DNA of 64,000 nucleotides from JALNYB01 sp963676235 (GTDB lineage Archaea; Thermoplasmatota; Thermoplasmata; Methanomassiliicoccales; Methanomethylophilaceae). The stretch is taken from assembly GCA_963676235.1 (NCBI GenBank), contig OY781044.1:558001-622000 (forward strand). The letters run 5' to 3'. A program made the translations under genes and the position numbers. Positions within the stretch are counted from its first letter, which is position 1. Each line of letters begins with the position of its first letter. Positions 45,988 through 55,382 of this stretch are shown here, piece by piece. The notes under the pieces are model-generated. The model was not told where the DNA came from. It searched no databases and saw nothing but the letters and a program-made list of their open reading frames with translations.

Positions 45988-46548
45988 TTACTCAGAATAG
46001 AATACTTTTCCATCGATTATCTCCACTTTCAAAAGCGTCTTGATCTTAACACCGATTTCTTCTTCCATTTCCTTCTTATTCTTGGTCTTCTCGAATACAA
46101 TTAAAACATCAACTACCTCGGCACCAATTATGTTCTTCAGTGCATGCACTATCGCACGTATTGTACCACCTGTACTAAGAACGTCATCCACAATTACGAC
46201 GCGATCTCCTTTTTTGATACCGTTTATGAACATCTCAGATTTTGAATAACCTGTATACTGCGCGATGTTAACTTCTCCTGGCAAATTGTATTTTCTTTTC
46301 CTTATGATATTATACGGTATCCCCGTCCTTAGTGACAACCCAACAGCCAACGGAATTCCCATTGCCTGAGGCCCCAGAATATAATCGCAGTTAAAGTCAA
46401 CTTTTGCCTGTATGACATCCAGGACCTCGTTCAAAATATCCGGTTCCATGTATGGTATACCGTCCGTAACAGGATGGACAAAATAATGATAACCGTTCAT
46501 ATCTACGATCGGACACTCATCTAAACTCTTCTTCAACAGTTCTAACAT
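45988..46548 (-). CDS. hpt: Archaeal-type hypoxanthine/guanine phosphoribosyltransferase
   Basis: Converts hypoxanthine (or guanine) and PRPP to the nucleotide. 186 aa from the ATG at 46548 (MLELLKKSLDECPIVDMNG), the usual start of archaeal Hpt; a longer frame overlaps ade. YHYFVHPVTDGIP near the N-terminus and PRPP loop DRVVIVDDVLSTGGTIRAI (about 120-138) are visible. It follows ade with a 4-nt gap, so adenine made into hypoxanthine by Ade is recovered directly by Hpt. Confidence 0.92.
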   Translation of the reverse strand: MLELLKKSLDECPIVDMNGYHYFVHPVTDGIPYMEPDILNEVLDVIQAKVDFNCDYILGPQAMGIPLAVGLSLRTGIPYNIIRKRKYNLPGEVNIAQYTGYSKSEMFINGIKKGDRVVIVDDVLSTGGTIRAIVHALKNIIGAEVVDVLIVFEKTKNKKEMEEEIGVKIKTLLKVEIIDGKVFYSE

Positions 46549-46552
46549 ATCA

Positions 46553-48193
46553 TCACTCAAATTGATAATCCAATTCTGTGAATTTAAACTCAGTGTTATC
46601 GAACAGACCCCTGTCACTCATCTTCAGCGCAGGAACCACTAATAAACACTGGAATCCCAGCGTCATGAACGGTGCCTTGAATTTACATCCGCAACTTTCT
46701 GCCATCGCGATCATCTTCTGTTCTGTCGCTGCCACCAGTACCCCTGGTTCTGTGGTCATCAATCCCGCAACTGGAAGCGGGAGGATCAATTCATTCATTC
46801 CATCAGTAACATAATGCCCTCCGTGGATTGAAACAGCATTCACCGCTTTAGACAGAAGTTCATAAGATGTCGCCACAACAACAATATTGTGAGAATCATG
46901 AGAAACCGTAGATGCCAAAGCACCTTTCTTCAACCCAAATCCTGATACGAATCCTACTGTGGGCTTAGATACTTCATACCTGTTTACAACTGCCATCAAA
47001 AGCACATCCTTACCCACATCAGGCATCAGTATCCCATTATCGGTTTTCAGAACAGCAGACTCCTTGGTGCTGTAGATCTTCTTATCCTCTACACCTATTA
47101 CCTTCACCCTGATACGGTCAACTTCACGATAAATGTAAAAATCCTTAGAAACTGTATGATACGTTACAATATTTGTATCGCACGTGAGCGGCCTGATGTT
47201 GAATGTGATCTTTCCATTTTCGGCCACTAGTGTACCATTGATATACACCTTCAAAACATCAAAATCCTTTAGGTCAGATACTATGACCATATCTGCCGGA
47301 CCGTCTTTGTATATCGCTCCGCCTCTCAATCCGTAATGGAGTGATGGCCACAGAGAAGCTGCTTTGATCGCCCTCATAGGTTCTATTCCAAAGGCAACTG
47401 CCATGCGGAGAAGCTTGTCCATATATCCATTGTTTATGCAATCATTAGCTTGCATATCATCGGTAGAGAAGAAAAAATCATAATCCTTGGCTACCGGTAT
47501 CAAAGCCTCCATGTTAGAACACGCAGAACCTTCTCTTACTTGGATTATCATTCCTTTCTCTGCTTTTTCTCTTGCTTCTTCCTCGGTGACACATTCATGA
47601 TCGGTTGTTATTCCCGCATCAATGTATTTATCCAGATCATTTCCACTAAGACCTGGCGCATGTCCATCGATCGGTTTGTTATATTTCTTGGCTATAGCGA
47701 TCTTCTCCATAACTTCTGGATCACGATTAATAACGCCAGGATAGTTCATGACCTCTGCTAATCCGAATATCTTGGGTCTGCTCAGAAGATCCTCTATCTC
47801 TTTGGAACCCAATCTGCAACCTGCAGTCTCAAAACTTGTCGCAGGAACGCATGATGGTGCCATATATCTGAATTTCAAAGGAACACTTTCAGAATCCTTT
47901 ATCATGTATTCCACTCCTTCTATTCCAAGAACGTTAGCTATTTCATGAGGATCTGCGACTACTGCCACGACTCCTCGTGGAACTGCCAGTTCCGCAAAAC
48001 GAGAAGGAACGAGCATAGAAGATTCCACATGAACATGAGAATCTACCAATCCTGGAAGGATATAATTAGAAAAGGTTCCCTCTATCTCTTCTACAGAAGA
48101 AATCCTTCCATTCAATGCCCTTATTCTTGCAGGATATATCCTATTTTCTAACACATCAACTAAGTTACCTTCCACGGTGACTGGACTGTGCAT
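46553..48193 (-). CDS. ade: Adenine deaminase
   Basis: Hydrolyses adenine to hypoxanthine and ammonia. 546 aa, amidohydrolase barrel. Metal site LVDSHVHVESSMLVPS, ADPHEIANVLG, then KPIDGHAPGLSG, TTDHECVTEEE and FFFSTDDM, which carry the remaining His and Asp ligands. The C-terminal SHDSHNIVVVATS is typical of Ade. First gene of the ade-hpt pair; its promoter is shared with the divergent apt gene 87 nt away. Confidence 0.97.
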   Translation of the reverse strand: MHSPVTVEGNLVDVLENRIYPARIRALNGRISSVEEIEGTFSNYILPGLVDSHVHVESSMLVPSRFAELAVPRGVVAVVADPHEIANVLGIEGVEYMIKDSESVPLKFRYMAPSCVPATSFETAGCRLGSKEIEDLLSRPKIFGLAEVMNYPGVINRDPEVMEKIAIAKKYNKPIDGHAPGLSGNDLDKYIDAGITTDHECVTEEEAREKAEKGMIIQVREGSACSNMEALIPVAKDYDFFFSTDDMQANDCINNGYMDKLLRMAVAFGIEPMRAIKAASLWPSLHYGLRGGAIYKDGPADMVIVSDLKDFDVLKVYINGTLVAENGKITFNIRPLTCDTNIVTYHTVSKDFYIYREVDRIRVKVIGVEDKKIYSTKESAVLKTDNGILMPDVGKDVLLMAVVNRYEVSKPTVGFVSGFGLKKGALASTVSHDSHNIVVVATSYELLSKAVNAVSIHGGHYVTDGMNELILPLPVAGLMTTEPGVLVAATEQKMIAMAESCGCKFKAPFMTLGFQCLLVVPALKMSDRGLFDNTEFKFTELDYQFE

Positions 48194-48280
48194 AGAATAG
48201 TATCAAAGTATAAGGTTATCATACTTCCGAAAGATGGACCGACAATACCTGATATATACCCGAAATATAATTTGCGAAAC

Positions 48281-48805
48281 ATGGCAGATCTTAAAGACTT
48301 CATAACTACAATCCCGAATTTCCCAAAAGAAGGAATCATGTTCAGAGACATAACATCTATGATCCAGGATCCAATCGGCTTCAAAATGGCAGTTGATGGA
48401 TTGGTAGACCTTCTTAAAGACATTGATTATGATGTCATATTAGGTTCAGAATCCAGAGGTTTCGTATTCGGTGCACCTGTCGCATACGCTATGAACAAAG
48501 GATTCATCCTTGTACGTAAAAAAGGAAAACTTCCCAGAGCAACCATCTCCGAAGAATATGCATTGGAATACGGCACAGCAACACTAGAGATGCATGTGGA
48601 CAGTTTCGTAAAAAATGCTAAAGTCGTAATCATCGATGACCTCATAGCTACCGGCGGTACCACAAAGGCCATAGTCGATATGGTAGAGAAGTTGGGCGGA
48701 AAGATCGTAAAAATATGTTTCGTTATGGAACTGGTAGGACTCAACGGAAGAGATCAGCTCAAAGGCTACGACGTAGAATCCCTGATTACATACGAAGGAA
48801 GGTAA
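48281..48805 (+). CDS. apt: Adenine phosphoribosyltransferase
   Basis: Adenine + PRPP to AMP. 174 aa from the ATG at 48281 (MADLKDFITTIPNFPKEGI), the classic Apt start. PRPP loop VVIIDDLIATGGTTKAIVDM, and GSESRGFVFGAPVAY as the flexible-loop region. The upstream extension of the frame runs into the ade start and is not coding. Divergent from ade-hpt, so both arms of adenine salvage are under neighbouring promoters. Confidence 0.96.
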   Translation: MADLKDFITTIPNFPKEGIMFRDITSMIQDPIGFKMAVDGLVDLLKDIDYDVILGSESRGFVFGAPVAYAMNKGFILVRKKGKLPRATISEEYALEYGTATLEMHVDSFVKNAKVVIIDDLIATGGTTKAIVDMVEKLGGKIVKICFVMELVGLNGRDQLKGYDVESLITYEGR

Positions 48806-48816
48806 ACCTCATTGTT

Positions 48817-48855
48817 GCTTCCTCATGAAGGAAGCGACTCCGCCTTTTTCAAATA
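48817..48855 (+). terminator. Hairpin plus T-run after apt
   Basis: GCTTCCT (48817-48823) pairs with AGGAAGC (48829-48835) over CATGA, followed by CGACTCCGCCTTTTTC. It begins 12 nt after the apt stop. Confidence 0.75.
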
Positions 48856-48955
48856 TATTTAGAGAAGACATGAGACTATGCGTCATTACTAATCTCTATC
48901 ATTTCGATTGTACCGGAAATACCTGATTTAAAAACATCAATCTGAAAATCATGAG

Positions 48956-49030
48956 AGGGCTTGCCGGGATTCGAACCCGGGTTTTTGGCTCCGAAGGCCG
49001 AAAGGATTATCCATGCTACCCCACAAGCCC
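48956..49030 (-). tRNA. tRNA-Arg(TCG)
   Basis: Acceptor arms GGGCTTG and CAAGCCC pair perfectly; T-arm CCGGG-TTCGAAT-CCCGG. The anticodon loop CTTCGGA gives anticodon TCG (arginine, CGA). The anticodon stem has one C-A mismatch. No CCA is encoded and the discriminator would be T. A GC-rich molecule in an AT-rich gap. Confidence 0.9.
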
Positions 49031-49134
49031 GATATACATCATCATGCACTCTGTATTATTTATCATTGAGTAAATAAACGTGAATTACCGAATACAAGAC
49101 AAAACCTATATTCCTGAAAACAATAACCGATACA

Positions 49135-50181
49135 ATGTCAAAGATAGTAATGAATCACGGAGCAGGCGGAGAGGTAATGCAAGATTTCCTTTCCAAACAC
49201 ATTATATCTCATTTTCCTAAAATGAACTCGGAAGTTCCCTTGGACTCCATGGATGACTCCGCTATCGTCGACGACATTGTCTTTACTATAGACGGACACA
49301 CAGTAAAACCATTGTTTTTCCCTGGAGGAGATATAGGAAAGATTGCTGTTTCCGGAACTGTTAATGATATCTCCGTCATGGGAGCGAAACCTCTGGCACT
49401 CGGATGTTCGCTTATCATGGAAGAGGGACTCACTTTTGACATTGTTGACAGAATCATGGAAAGCGTGGGACAAACGGCTGCAAGTTGCGGCGTACCTATT
49501 GCGACAGGAGATACAAAGGTCATGGAATCGGGAGCTCTTGATCAGATGATCATTACAACTTCAGCTATCGGAAAAAGATCACCATTCCTTGACGATGATC
49601 TCGAAGTGGCTTCACAATACAGAAAAGTAGAGCACAGATGGTGCACAGATTCCAATGTCAAGCCAGGCGATGCAATAATCGTATCCGGATACGTAGGAGA
49701 CCACGGTGTGGCAATACTATCTTCTCGTGAAGGATACGGCTTTGATAGTGAGATCAAGAGTGATGTCGCTCCACTCAACAAGATGATTGAGAAAGGACTC
49801 AGAGCAGGCGGCATAGTCTCTATGAAGGACCCAACTCGCGGAGGTCTTGCGAACACACTCAATGAATGGTGCTCTAAATCCCATATCGGAATGGAAATCG
49901 AAGAATGCAAGATTCCACTAAGAGACGGTGTTGTCAATGCATGCGACCTTTTGGGTATAAATCCCCTGAACATAGGAAACGAAGGAAAAGCTGTTATAGC
50001 GGTAGTTTCTGAAATGGCAGAGACAGTTCTAGAAGCTATCAGGAAAACTCCGGAAGGCCAGAATGCCCAGATCATCGGATATGCATCGAAAGGCCCCGAA
50101 AGGGTCATTCTCAGAACAGAGATCGGGGGAAAAAGGATATTGGAAGCTCCATCGGGTGACCCCGTTCCCAGGATCTGCTGA
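49135..50181 (+). CDS. hypE: Hydrogenase maturation protein HypE (carbamoyl dehydratase)
   Basis: Converts the thiocarbamate made by HypF into thiocyanate on its own C-terminal Cys, giving the cyanide ligands of NiFe hydrogenases. 348 aa, AIR-synthase/PurM fold. It starts MSKIVMNHGAGGEVMQDF; PGGDIGKIAVSGTVNDISVMGAKP and DPTRGGLANTLNEW are diagnostic. It ends PSGDPVPRIC, the reactive Cys being the last residue. Its partners are not in the window. Points to NiFe hydrogenases in the cell. Confidence 0.97.
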   Translation: MSKIVMNHGAGGEVMQDFLSKHIISHFPKMNSEVPLDSMDDSAIVDDIVFTIDGHTVKPLFFPGGDIGKIAVSGTVNDISVMGAKPLALGCSLIMEEGLTFDIVDRIMESVGQTAASCGVPIATGDTKVMESGALDQMIITTSAIGKRSPFLDDDLEVASQYRKVEHRWCTDSNVKPGDAIIVSGYVGDHGVAILSSREGYGFDSEIKSDVAPLNKMIEKGLRAGGIVSMKDPTRGGLANTLNEWCSKSHIGMEIEECKIPLRDGVVNACDLLGINPLNIGNEGKAVIAVVSEMAETVLEAIRKTPEGQNAQIIGYASKGPERVILRTEIGGKRILEAPSGDPVPRIC

Positions 50182-50306
50182 ATATTTTCATATCATCAAC
50201 TGTGCCGGCAAATATGCTGACACAGTCTTTTGAGTTTATATTATAATGAATTGTAATCTCGTTCAATTGAAATATGAACAGTACATTATGAAATACAGGC
50301 ATTAAA

Positions 50307-51494
50307 ATGGTAACATTCATTCCATTTCCAGGTTACAGACCAGCACTGAGAATTAACGAACCAATTGGAAACCGCATATCACCACCTTATGACGTAATCG
50401 GCGAAGACTACCTCAAAGAACTTCAGAGCCACAAGAATAATATTACGAATCTTACTCTGAAACCGGATGCGGACAAAAGGTATCACGAAGCCAGAAAAGA
50501 ATTGGATAGAATGGTCACTGACGGCAGCTTAAAACAGGATACAGACTCATTCTATCTTTACGAACAGACCTTCGATGATAACGGTATCACTAAAACCCGG
50601 ATAGGATTGGTGGGGGCCCTTAAGACCGAAGAATATGGTGCAGGCCATATCATTCCTCATGAAGAAACCTTCTCCAAAGTAAAAGAGGACCGCTTAAATC
50701 TTCTGAGAGATATGGAATGCCACTTAGAATCTATTTTTGGAATATTCGAGGGATTTACGCCTGAACTCAGCAAAAAAATCTCTGGAACCGCACAACTGGT
50801 CTACAGATATGTTGACAATCAAAAAGTCGAACACAAATACTTCAGGATCTGCGATGAGAATGTCATCAAAGAGATCGAATCACAGCTAGCTGACCAAAAA
50901 ATGCTCATTGCGGACGGTCATCACAGATACGAAACAGCTTTGAACTACGCAAAAGAGAACCCAGATGATGAGAAAAAACAATATGTTCTCGCAACGCTCG
51001 TAGCGGCAGACGACAAAGGGCTGATAATCTGGCCTACACATAGGCTCGTGGACTCTGATGAAATATCAGAAAAGAACGTCATCTCGAAGATCTCTAAAGA
51101 AATGAATGTAAAAGAGGTCACAGAAACAGAGATGGAAACTCAATTGAAAGACCACATGATGGGATTTATATTCAAATCTGGAAAATGTTTTATTGCAGAT
51201 TACAACAAAAAAGATGATCCGATGTGGAAACTTGATACTTACGTAGCACAAGAACTCATCCTCAAAGACATTTACAAATCGGATGAGGGTAAAGCCACGA
51301 TCTCATACGATGCAGAACTCTCGTCCGTAAAAATCAAGATGACCGAAAAGAAACACGATCTGGCCATAATATTGAATGATCCGAAACTTCAGACGATTTG
51401 GGATCTTTCCATGATTGGAAAAAGGATGCCTAAAAAGACTACATTCTTCTTCCCGAAGATCTGGTCTGGATTCGTACTATACAAAATGAACTGA
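50307..51494 (+). CDS. DUF1015-family protein
   Basis: 395 aa, soluble. It starts TFIPFPGYRPALRINEP and ISPPYDVIGEDYLKELQ; MLIADGHHRYETALNYA is the conserved His/Arg segment of the family. DUF1015 proteins are widespread in bacteria and archaea, and I know of no settled biochemical role; a link to phosphorylation or serine metabolism has been suggested for relatives. Single gene with a clear terminator. Confidence 0.9.
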   Translation: MVTFIPFPGYRPALRINEPIGNRISPPYDVIGEDYLKELQSHKNNITNLTLKPDADKRYHEARKELDRMVTDGSLKQDTDSFYLYEQTFDDNGITKTRIGLVGALKTEEYGAGHIIPHEETFSKVKEDRLNLLRDMECHLESIFGIFEGFTPELSKKISGTAQLVYRYVDNQKVEHKYFRICDENVIKEIESQLADQKMLIADGHHRYETALNYAKENPDDEKKQYVLATLVAADDKGLIIWPTHRLVDSDEISEKNVISKISKEMNVKEVTETEMETQLKDHMMGFIFKSGKCFIADYNKKDDPMWKLDTYVAQELILKDIYKSDEGKATISYDAELSSVKIKMTEKKHDLAIILNDPKLQTIWDLSMIGKRMPKKTTFFFPKIWSGFVLYKMN

Positions 51495-51517
51495 TGCATT
51501 ACAATCAGAAATTAACT

Positions 51518-51571
51518 CAGACCGACCACTCTGCTTTGACTGTGAATCAAAAAGTGGTCGTCTGAATTTTT
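51518..51571 (+). terminator. Long hairpin plus T-run after the DUF1015 gene
   Basis: CAGAC (51518-51522) and GACCACT (51524-51530) pair with AGTGGTC (51553-51559) and GTCTG (51560-51564), with one bulged C, followed by AATTTTT. Confidence 0.75.
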
Positions 51572-52083
51572 ATATGAACCAATTTCTCTGCACTTAACTC
51601 TGATCTGTTTGAAATCCTGCGTATGCAAGAACCAAATCGTAAATTCAATCGGAAGGGAACATTATCCCCCATAGATTTACTACACGAATGAAAATACTAC
51701 GCACTCAGAAGATGTAGAAAATATATTAGAATGCCCATACCTGAGAAAATCTTCATATGAAATTCTATATCTGTATGTCTCCAACTATGCGATTGTTAAT
51801 TGGTATCACGATATTAAATAACCTTCTTTCTATCGTTCCCAACGGTCTTTTCCGTTCCCCTCGTCGACTTGAATCTATACATGCATTATCTCAAAATCAT
51901 TCTTCTATTTCTTCAACCTCACTTTGTCCAAAACATTTGTACAACATTTCTGCATTTAAGATATTACACTGAAGGTTGAATCAACTCTTAAAACTCTTAA
52001 GCCTACCTAATTTATAAAAGAACTAATTGCCGAATTGGATTCATTACTTTAACTTTATATTTATATCAAGTGCATTACTCTCC
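51572..52083. other. 512-nt intergenic region with the HTH_10 promoter
   Basis: AT-rich with no convincing gene; a 71-codon frame at 51757 lacks SD and normal composition. Two TATA-like elements lie near the right end: TTTATAAAA (52010-52018) and TTTATATTTATAT (52054-52066). The second predicts transcription starting at about the ATG at 52084. Confidence 0.55.
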
Positions 52084-52743
52084 ATGCATTGTTACAAAAT
52101 ATTATTAGATAGGACTGGCAATGTTAACGAACATCCTTGTCACAGCATTATTCCTGTAGAATTCGAAACAGAAGGTGTTTCGATGCAGATACTAACCTGT
52201 TCCATGCTCAATCAGAGCACCGGGTATTCGATAATCAAGATCGTAGACGAAAAAGACAATAATATTCAAGAGGGCTTTCATGAAGCTGAATTCGGTGAAT
52301 GCACCATTAACAAACTATTCTCCAAATGCTATCTTGCTATGGTCATAAATAAGAATTGTCTTCTATCAAAACTGATTAACGAATCTGGTTGCTTTCTAAC
52401 ATCTGCCATCCCGAAAACGGATACTTTGATTGAATGGACATTAGTTGGATCAAATAGCAAAGCACTTCATAATTTAACCGATAATATGAGAGAAAATGGA
52501 TATAAATTTGAGATAATCTCAAGTGAAAACCTATTAGTAAAGACTACATTGACACCCAAACAAGAACAATATTTTAACATAGCCATGAACCTGGGTTATT
52601 ATGATATTCCAAAAAAAATAGATCTTGATGAATTGTGCTGTATTCTCGGATGTTCCAAATCAACACTTAATGTCGTATTGAGAACGGCAGAAAAAAAAAT
52701 ATTCGATTACTATCGTATCGCGAGCGGCAAAATACGTTTTTGA
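52084..52743 (+). CDS. HTH_10-family (bacterio-opsin activator-like) transcription regulator
   Basis: 219 aa from the ATG at 52084 (MHCYKILLDRTGNVN). This start fits a leaderless mRNA; a TTG at 52027 would add 19 residues. C-terminal HTH_10 DNA-binding domain (about 158-212): LTPKQEQYFNIAMNLGYY, DLDELCCILGCSKSTLNVVLRTAEKKIFDYY. The N-terminal ~150 residues form a ligand-binding-type domain. Such regulators control methyltransferase genes in methanogens. It sits directly before the MFS transporter, and the 15-bp palindromes at 52780 and 54630 are the best candidate sites. Confidence 0.87.
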   Translation: MHCYKILLDRTGNVNEHPCHSIIPVEFETEGVSMQILTCSMLNQSTGYSIIKIVDEKDNNIQEGFHEAEFGECTINKLFSKCYLAMVINKNCLLSKLINESGCFLTSAIPKTDTLIEWTLVGSNSKALHNLTDNMRENGYKFEIISSENLLVKTTLTPKQEQYFNIAMNLGYYDIPKKIDLDELCCILGCSKSTLNVVLRTAEKKIFDYYRIASGKIRF

Positions 52744-52779
52744 CTGGAACTCATAATATTTCGATGTATAGTTTGGCTC

Positions 52780-52794
52780 GAACATGTTCGTAAT
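52780..52794. promoter_or_regulatory. GAACATGTTCGTAAT element upstream of the MFS gene
   Basis: A 10-bp palindrome (GAACATGTTC) followed by GTAAT, 92 bp before the MFS start. The identical 15 bases lie 98 bp upstream of the corrinoid gene (54630-54644). TATA-like TTAAATATTA follows at about 52800-52810, so the element lies where an activator would bind. Confidence 0.75.
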
Positions 52795-52871
52795 TGTAAT
52801 TAAATATTAATCTGGTGAATATCTGCGTAATGGTCTGATGAACCCTCCGCCTACCAAATGGAGGTTAAAAT

Positions 52872-54203
52872 TTGACTATAGATCCACAAAAGAAAAAAAA
52901 GATGCTGTCCTACAGATGGGCTGTATTCGCGGTCATGGCATTAGCGTATTTCTTCGTCTATTTCCATAGAACCACAGGAGGTGCCATATCTGATAATTTA
53001 CAAGATTATTTTGGCGTAGGTACCGCATCGATAGCATTGTTGGCTTCAGCATACCTATATGCATACACCTTGATGCAGATTCCCAGCGGAATTCTTACAG
53101 ATAAAATGGGACCGAGGCGGGCTGCGACGATTTTCGTCTTTCTTATCGCCGTAGGTTCTTTGATCAGCGCATATTCCGCCACATGCAATGATTTCACATT
53201 GATGATAGTCGGAAAATTCATCATCGGTATCGGTGCAGCAGTAGTATATATCCCAATAATGAAAATATTAGCTGTATGGTACAGAAAAGATGAATTCGCA
53301 TCCATGAGCGGCATATTGTTACTTGTCGGTAATGTGGGTGGAATTGCAGCCGCAACCCCTATGGTGCTGATGATGGATAATCTCGGGATACAGAATACAT
53401 ACATCGTACTTGCCATTATCACAGCTGCTATCGCATTACTCTGCTGGTTCATTGTAAGAAATCATCCTTCTGAAAAAGACCTTCCGAGTATGGAAGAGAT
53501 CGTCTCCGAGGAAACAGGGAAACCGATATCTGAATCAACATCAGCAAAAATGGGCACCGTCGTTGCACTGAAAACAACCTTTGGCAGCGGAAGAAAATTC
53601 TGGCCCCTTGCGATATGGTTCTTTTTCATGTATGGTACTATAATGCTCTGGCAAGCCTCTCAATCCGGTTCATTTTACAAGAATATCTATGACTTCTCCA
53701 GTGGTAACGCAGCTCTAATGGTTACCATGGTTGGAGTCGGAATGGTATTCGGCTGCCCATTAGCAGGACGTCTTTCAGATAAGATATTACATTCCAGAAA
53801 AAAAGTAATTCTTATCGGAACAACAGCATATACTGTAATATGGGCCATAATATGGTTGACTGCAGGTAAAGATTACATGAACAGTACTACCATACAGATG
53901 ATCATTAATTTCCTCTTCGGCTTTTTCGGAGGCTTCTTTGTTGTAGCATATGCACAGATCAAAGAACTATATCCAATCGCGATGGCTGGTACATCGACTG
54001 CAGCCCTAAATCTATTCCCCTTTGCTGGGGGTGCAATCCTAATCACCATCGCAGGACTAATTGTGACAGAAAAGACATTAGCACAGTATCAGACAGTATG
54101 GTTAATGGCATTTATTATGATGATAATAGCATTAATCTGTGCATTTCTGTCTGTTGAAAAAGAATCTACAAAGAAACCTGAAAAAAAGACTGAAGATAAT
54201 TGA
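52872..54203 (+). CDS. Major facilitator superfamily transporter
   Basis: 443 aa, twelve membrane helices. MFS motif A in SGILTDKMGPRRAATI (after helix 2) and GRLSDKILHSRKKVI (after helix 8). The cytoplasmic ends are charged. The start is TTG at 52872, supported by the perfect SD GGAGG at 52860-52864; CCTCC at 52844-52848 could pair with that SD in the mRNA. Family resemblance is to anion/organic-acid carriers. Its regulator upstream and the shared operator with the corrinoid gene suggest import of a methylated substrate. Confidence 0.9.
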   Translation: MTIDPQKKKKMLSYRWAVFAVMALAYFFVYFHRTTGGAISDNLQDYFGVGTASIALLASAYLYAYTLMQIPSGILTDKMGPRRAATIFVFLIAVGSLISAYSATCNDFTLMIVGKFIIGIGAAVVYIPIMKILAVWYRKDEFASMSGILLLVGNVGGIAAATPMVLMMDNLGIQNTYIVLAIITAAIALLCWFIVRNHPSEKDLPSMEEIVSEETGKPISESTSAKMGTVVALKTTFGSGRKFWPLAIWFFFMYGTIMLWQASQSGSFYKNIYDFSSGNAALMVTMVGVGMVFGCPLAGRLSDKILHSRKKVILIGTTAYTVIWAIIWLTAGKDYMNSTTIQMIINFLFGFFGGFFVVAYAQIKELYPIAMAGTSTAALNLFPFAGGAILITIAGLIVTEKTLAQYQTVWLMAFIMMIIALICAFLSVEKESTKKPEKKTEDN

Positions 54204-54629
54204 TTTCCTCCAATAAATCGATTAAAACCACTTCTAAACCATTTTTATTTTTATATTATCATCAATCGTAATGATATAAACTACATAAATGGCTCAAGAA
54301 TAATCAATACTCTTAGAAATGCTCGATCTCTCTACCATCATCTTTTAGCTCAGAATTCTATAAATTTTGAATTCCACCCTACATTGAAATCCTATAATAA
54401 TCTAATAGCATTTGGTAATAGAACTTAACATCCAACGTAAATGCCTAGTAATCTACAATCCTACTCATTTAACCCGATTCCCTAAATTAATATTCAAAGT
54501 CCGTATCAAAATCAATATCTCAATTGGATAATTTTCATCGTACTTTCAAATTAAAGTAGATAAACTATCATTTCTACTTAACGTTCAAAATATTGACAAT
54601 TTTTTAATTGCCTTTATCGAGATGAAAAT
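54204..54629. other. 426-nt AT-rich gap before the second methyltransfer set
   Basis: No gene is seen. The left end after the MFS stop holds no clear hairpin. AT-rich throughout with T-runs. Confidence 0.55.
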
Positions 54630-54688
54630 GAACATGTTCGTAATGTTCTTTATATTCGCAATAGTAAATACTATATATGGTAGGCGGA
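54630..54688 (+). promoter_or_regulatory. Corrinoid-gene promoter: GAACATGTTCGTAAT element plus TATA box
   Basis: GAACATGTTCGTAAT at 54630-54644 is identical to the element at 52780. TATA-like ACTATATATGG follows at 54670-54680, predicting a start near 54700 and a leader of about 25 nt. TGGTAGGCGGA (54678-54688) is the exact reverse complement of TCCGCCTACCA at 52846-52856 before the MFS gene. Confidence 0.75.
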
Positions 54689-54727
54689 AAAATCACAGAT
54701 CACTAACCCCATTAGGAAAGTGATGGA

Positions 54728-55381
54728 ATGAACGATAAAGAATTATTGAAAGAATTAGCAGACTCAGTTGTAGCATGCGATCCGAATAGAGCCAGAATTG
54801 CGTCTGAAAAGGCCTTGAAAGAAGGTATTGACCCGGTTGAAGCGATAAATAAAGGATTGGTGATAGGTATGGGCGTAATCGGAAATGACTATGCCGAACA
54901 CAAAATATACCTGCCACAGGTCCTTGTAGCTGCTCATAGTATGTACGAAGGACTGAACGTACTCCTTCCAGCAATACCCAAAGGAGATCTGTCAGATGCA
55001 AAAACAGCCATCACAGCCGTAGTTCAAGGTGATGTTCACGACATAGGCAAGAATATCGTAAAAACAATGTTGACTGCTGGCGGCTATATTGTCAACGACC
55101 TCGGAAAAGATGTGCCACCTTCATCGATAGCAAATACTGCAAAAGAAACCAGCGTAAATGTCGTATGTCTTTCTACATTGATGACTCCAACCATGGACAG
55201 TATGCAAGAAGCAGTGAAACTGATTAACGATAATGGCTATCATAAAAATTGTATCATAACCATTGGAGGACCACCCACATCAGAAAAATTTGCAAAGGAG
55301 ATCGGAGCAGATCACAGAGACGATGACGCTCAATCCTGTGTAAAATATGTTAACAGCAAAATGAAAAAGGAAGTGAAGTAA
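54728..55381 (+). CDS. Corrinoid-binding methyltransferase protein (MtaC/MtbC family), set 2
   Basis: 217 aa. The same domain order as set 1: helical cap (1-85) with NDYAEHKIYLPQVLVAAHSM, then D102-V-H104-D-I-G107 with the cobalt-ligand His, STLMTPTMDSM and TIGGPPTSEKFAKEIGAD. The tail is lysine-rich (NSKMKKEVK). SD AGGAAAG upstream. The MtaA-like gene starts one base after its stop. No substrate methyltransferase (MtaB/MtmB) is adjacent, so that partner must lie elsewhere or the UroD protein must act on the substrate. Confidence 0.9.
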   Translation: MNDKELLKELADSVVACDPNRARIASEKALKEGIDPVEAINKGLVIGMGVIGNDYAEHKIYLPQVLVAAHSMYEGLNVLLPAIPKGDLSDAKTAITAVVQGDVHDIGKNIVKTMLTAGGYIVNDLGKDVPPSSIANTAKETSVNVVCLSTLMTPTMDSMQEAVKLINDNGYHKNCIITIGGPPTSEKFAKEIGADHRDDDAQSCVKYVNSKMKKEVK

Positions 55382-55382
55382 T

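Noticed and set aside
51757..51972. 71-aa frame before the HTH_10 gene
   Set aside because: Ser/Leu/Ile-rich translation without a motif or SD; typical of AT-rich spacer.
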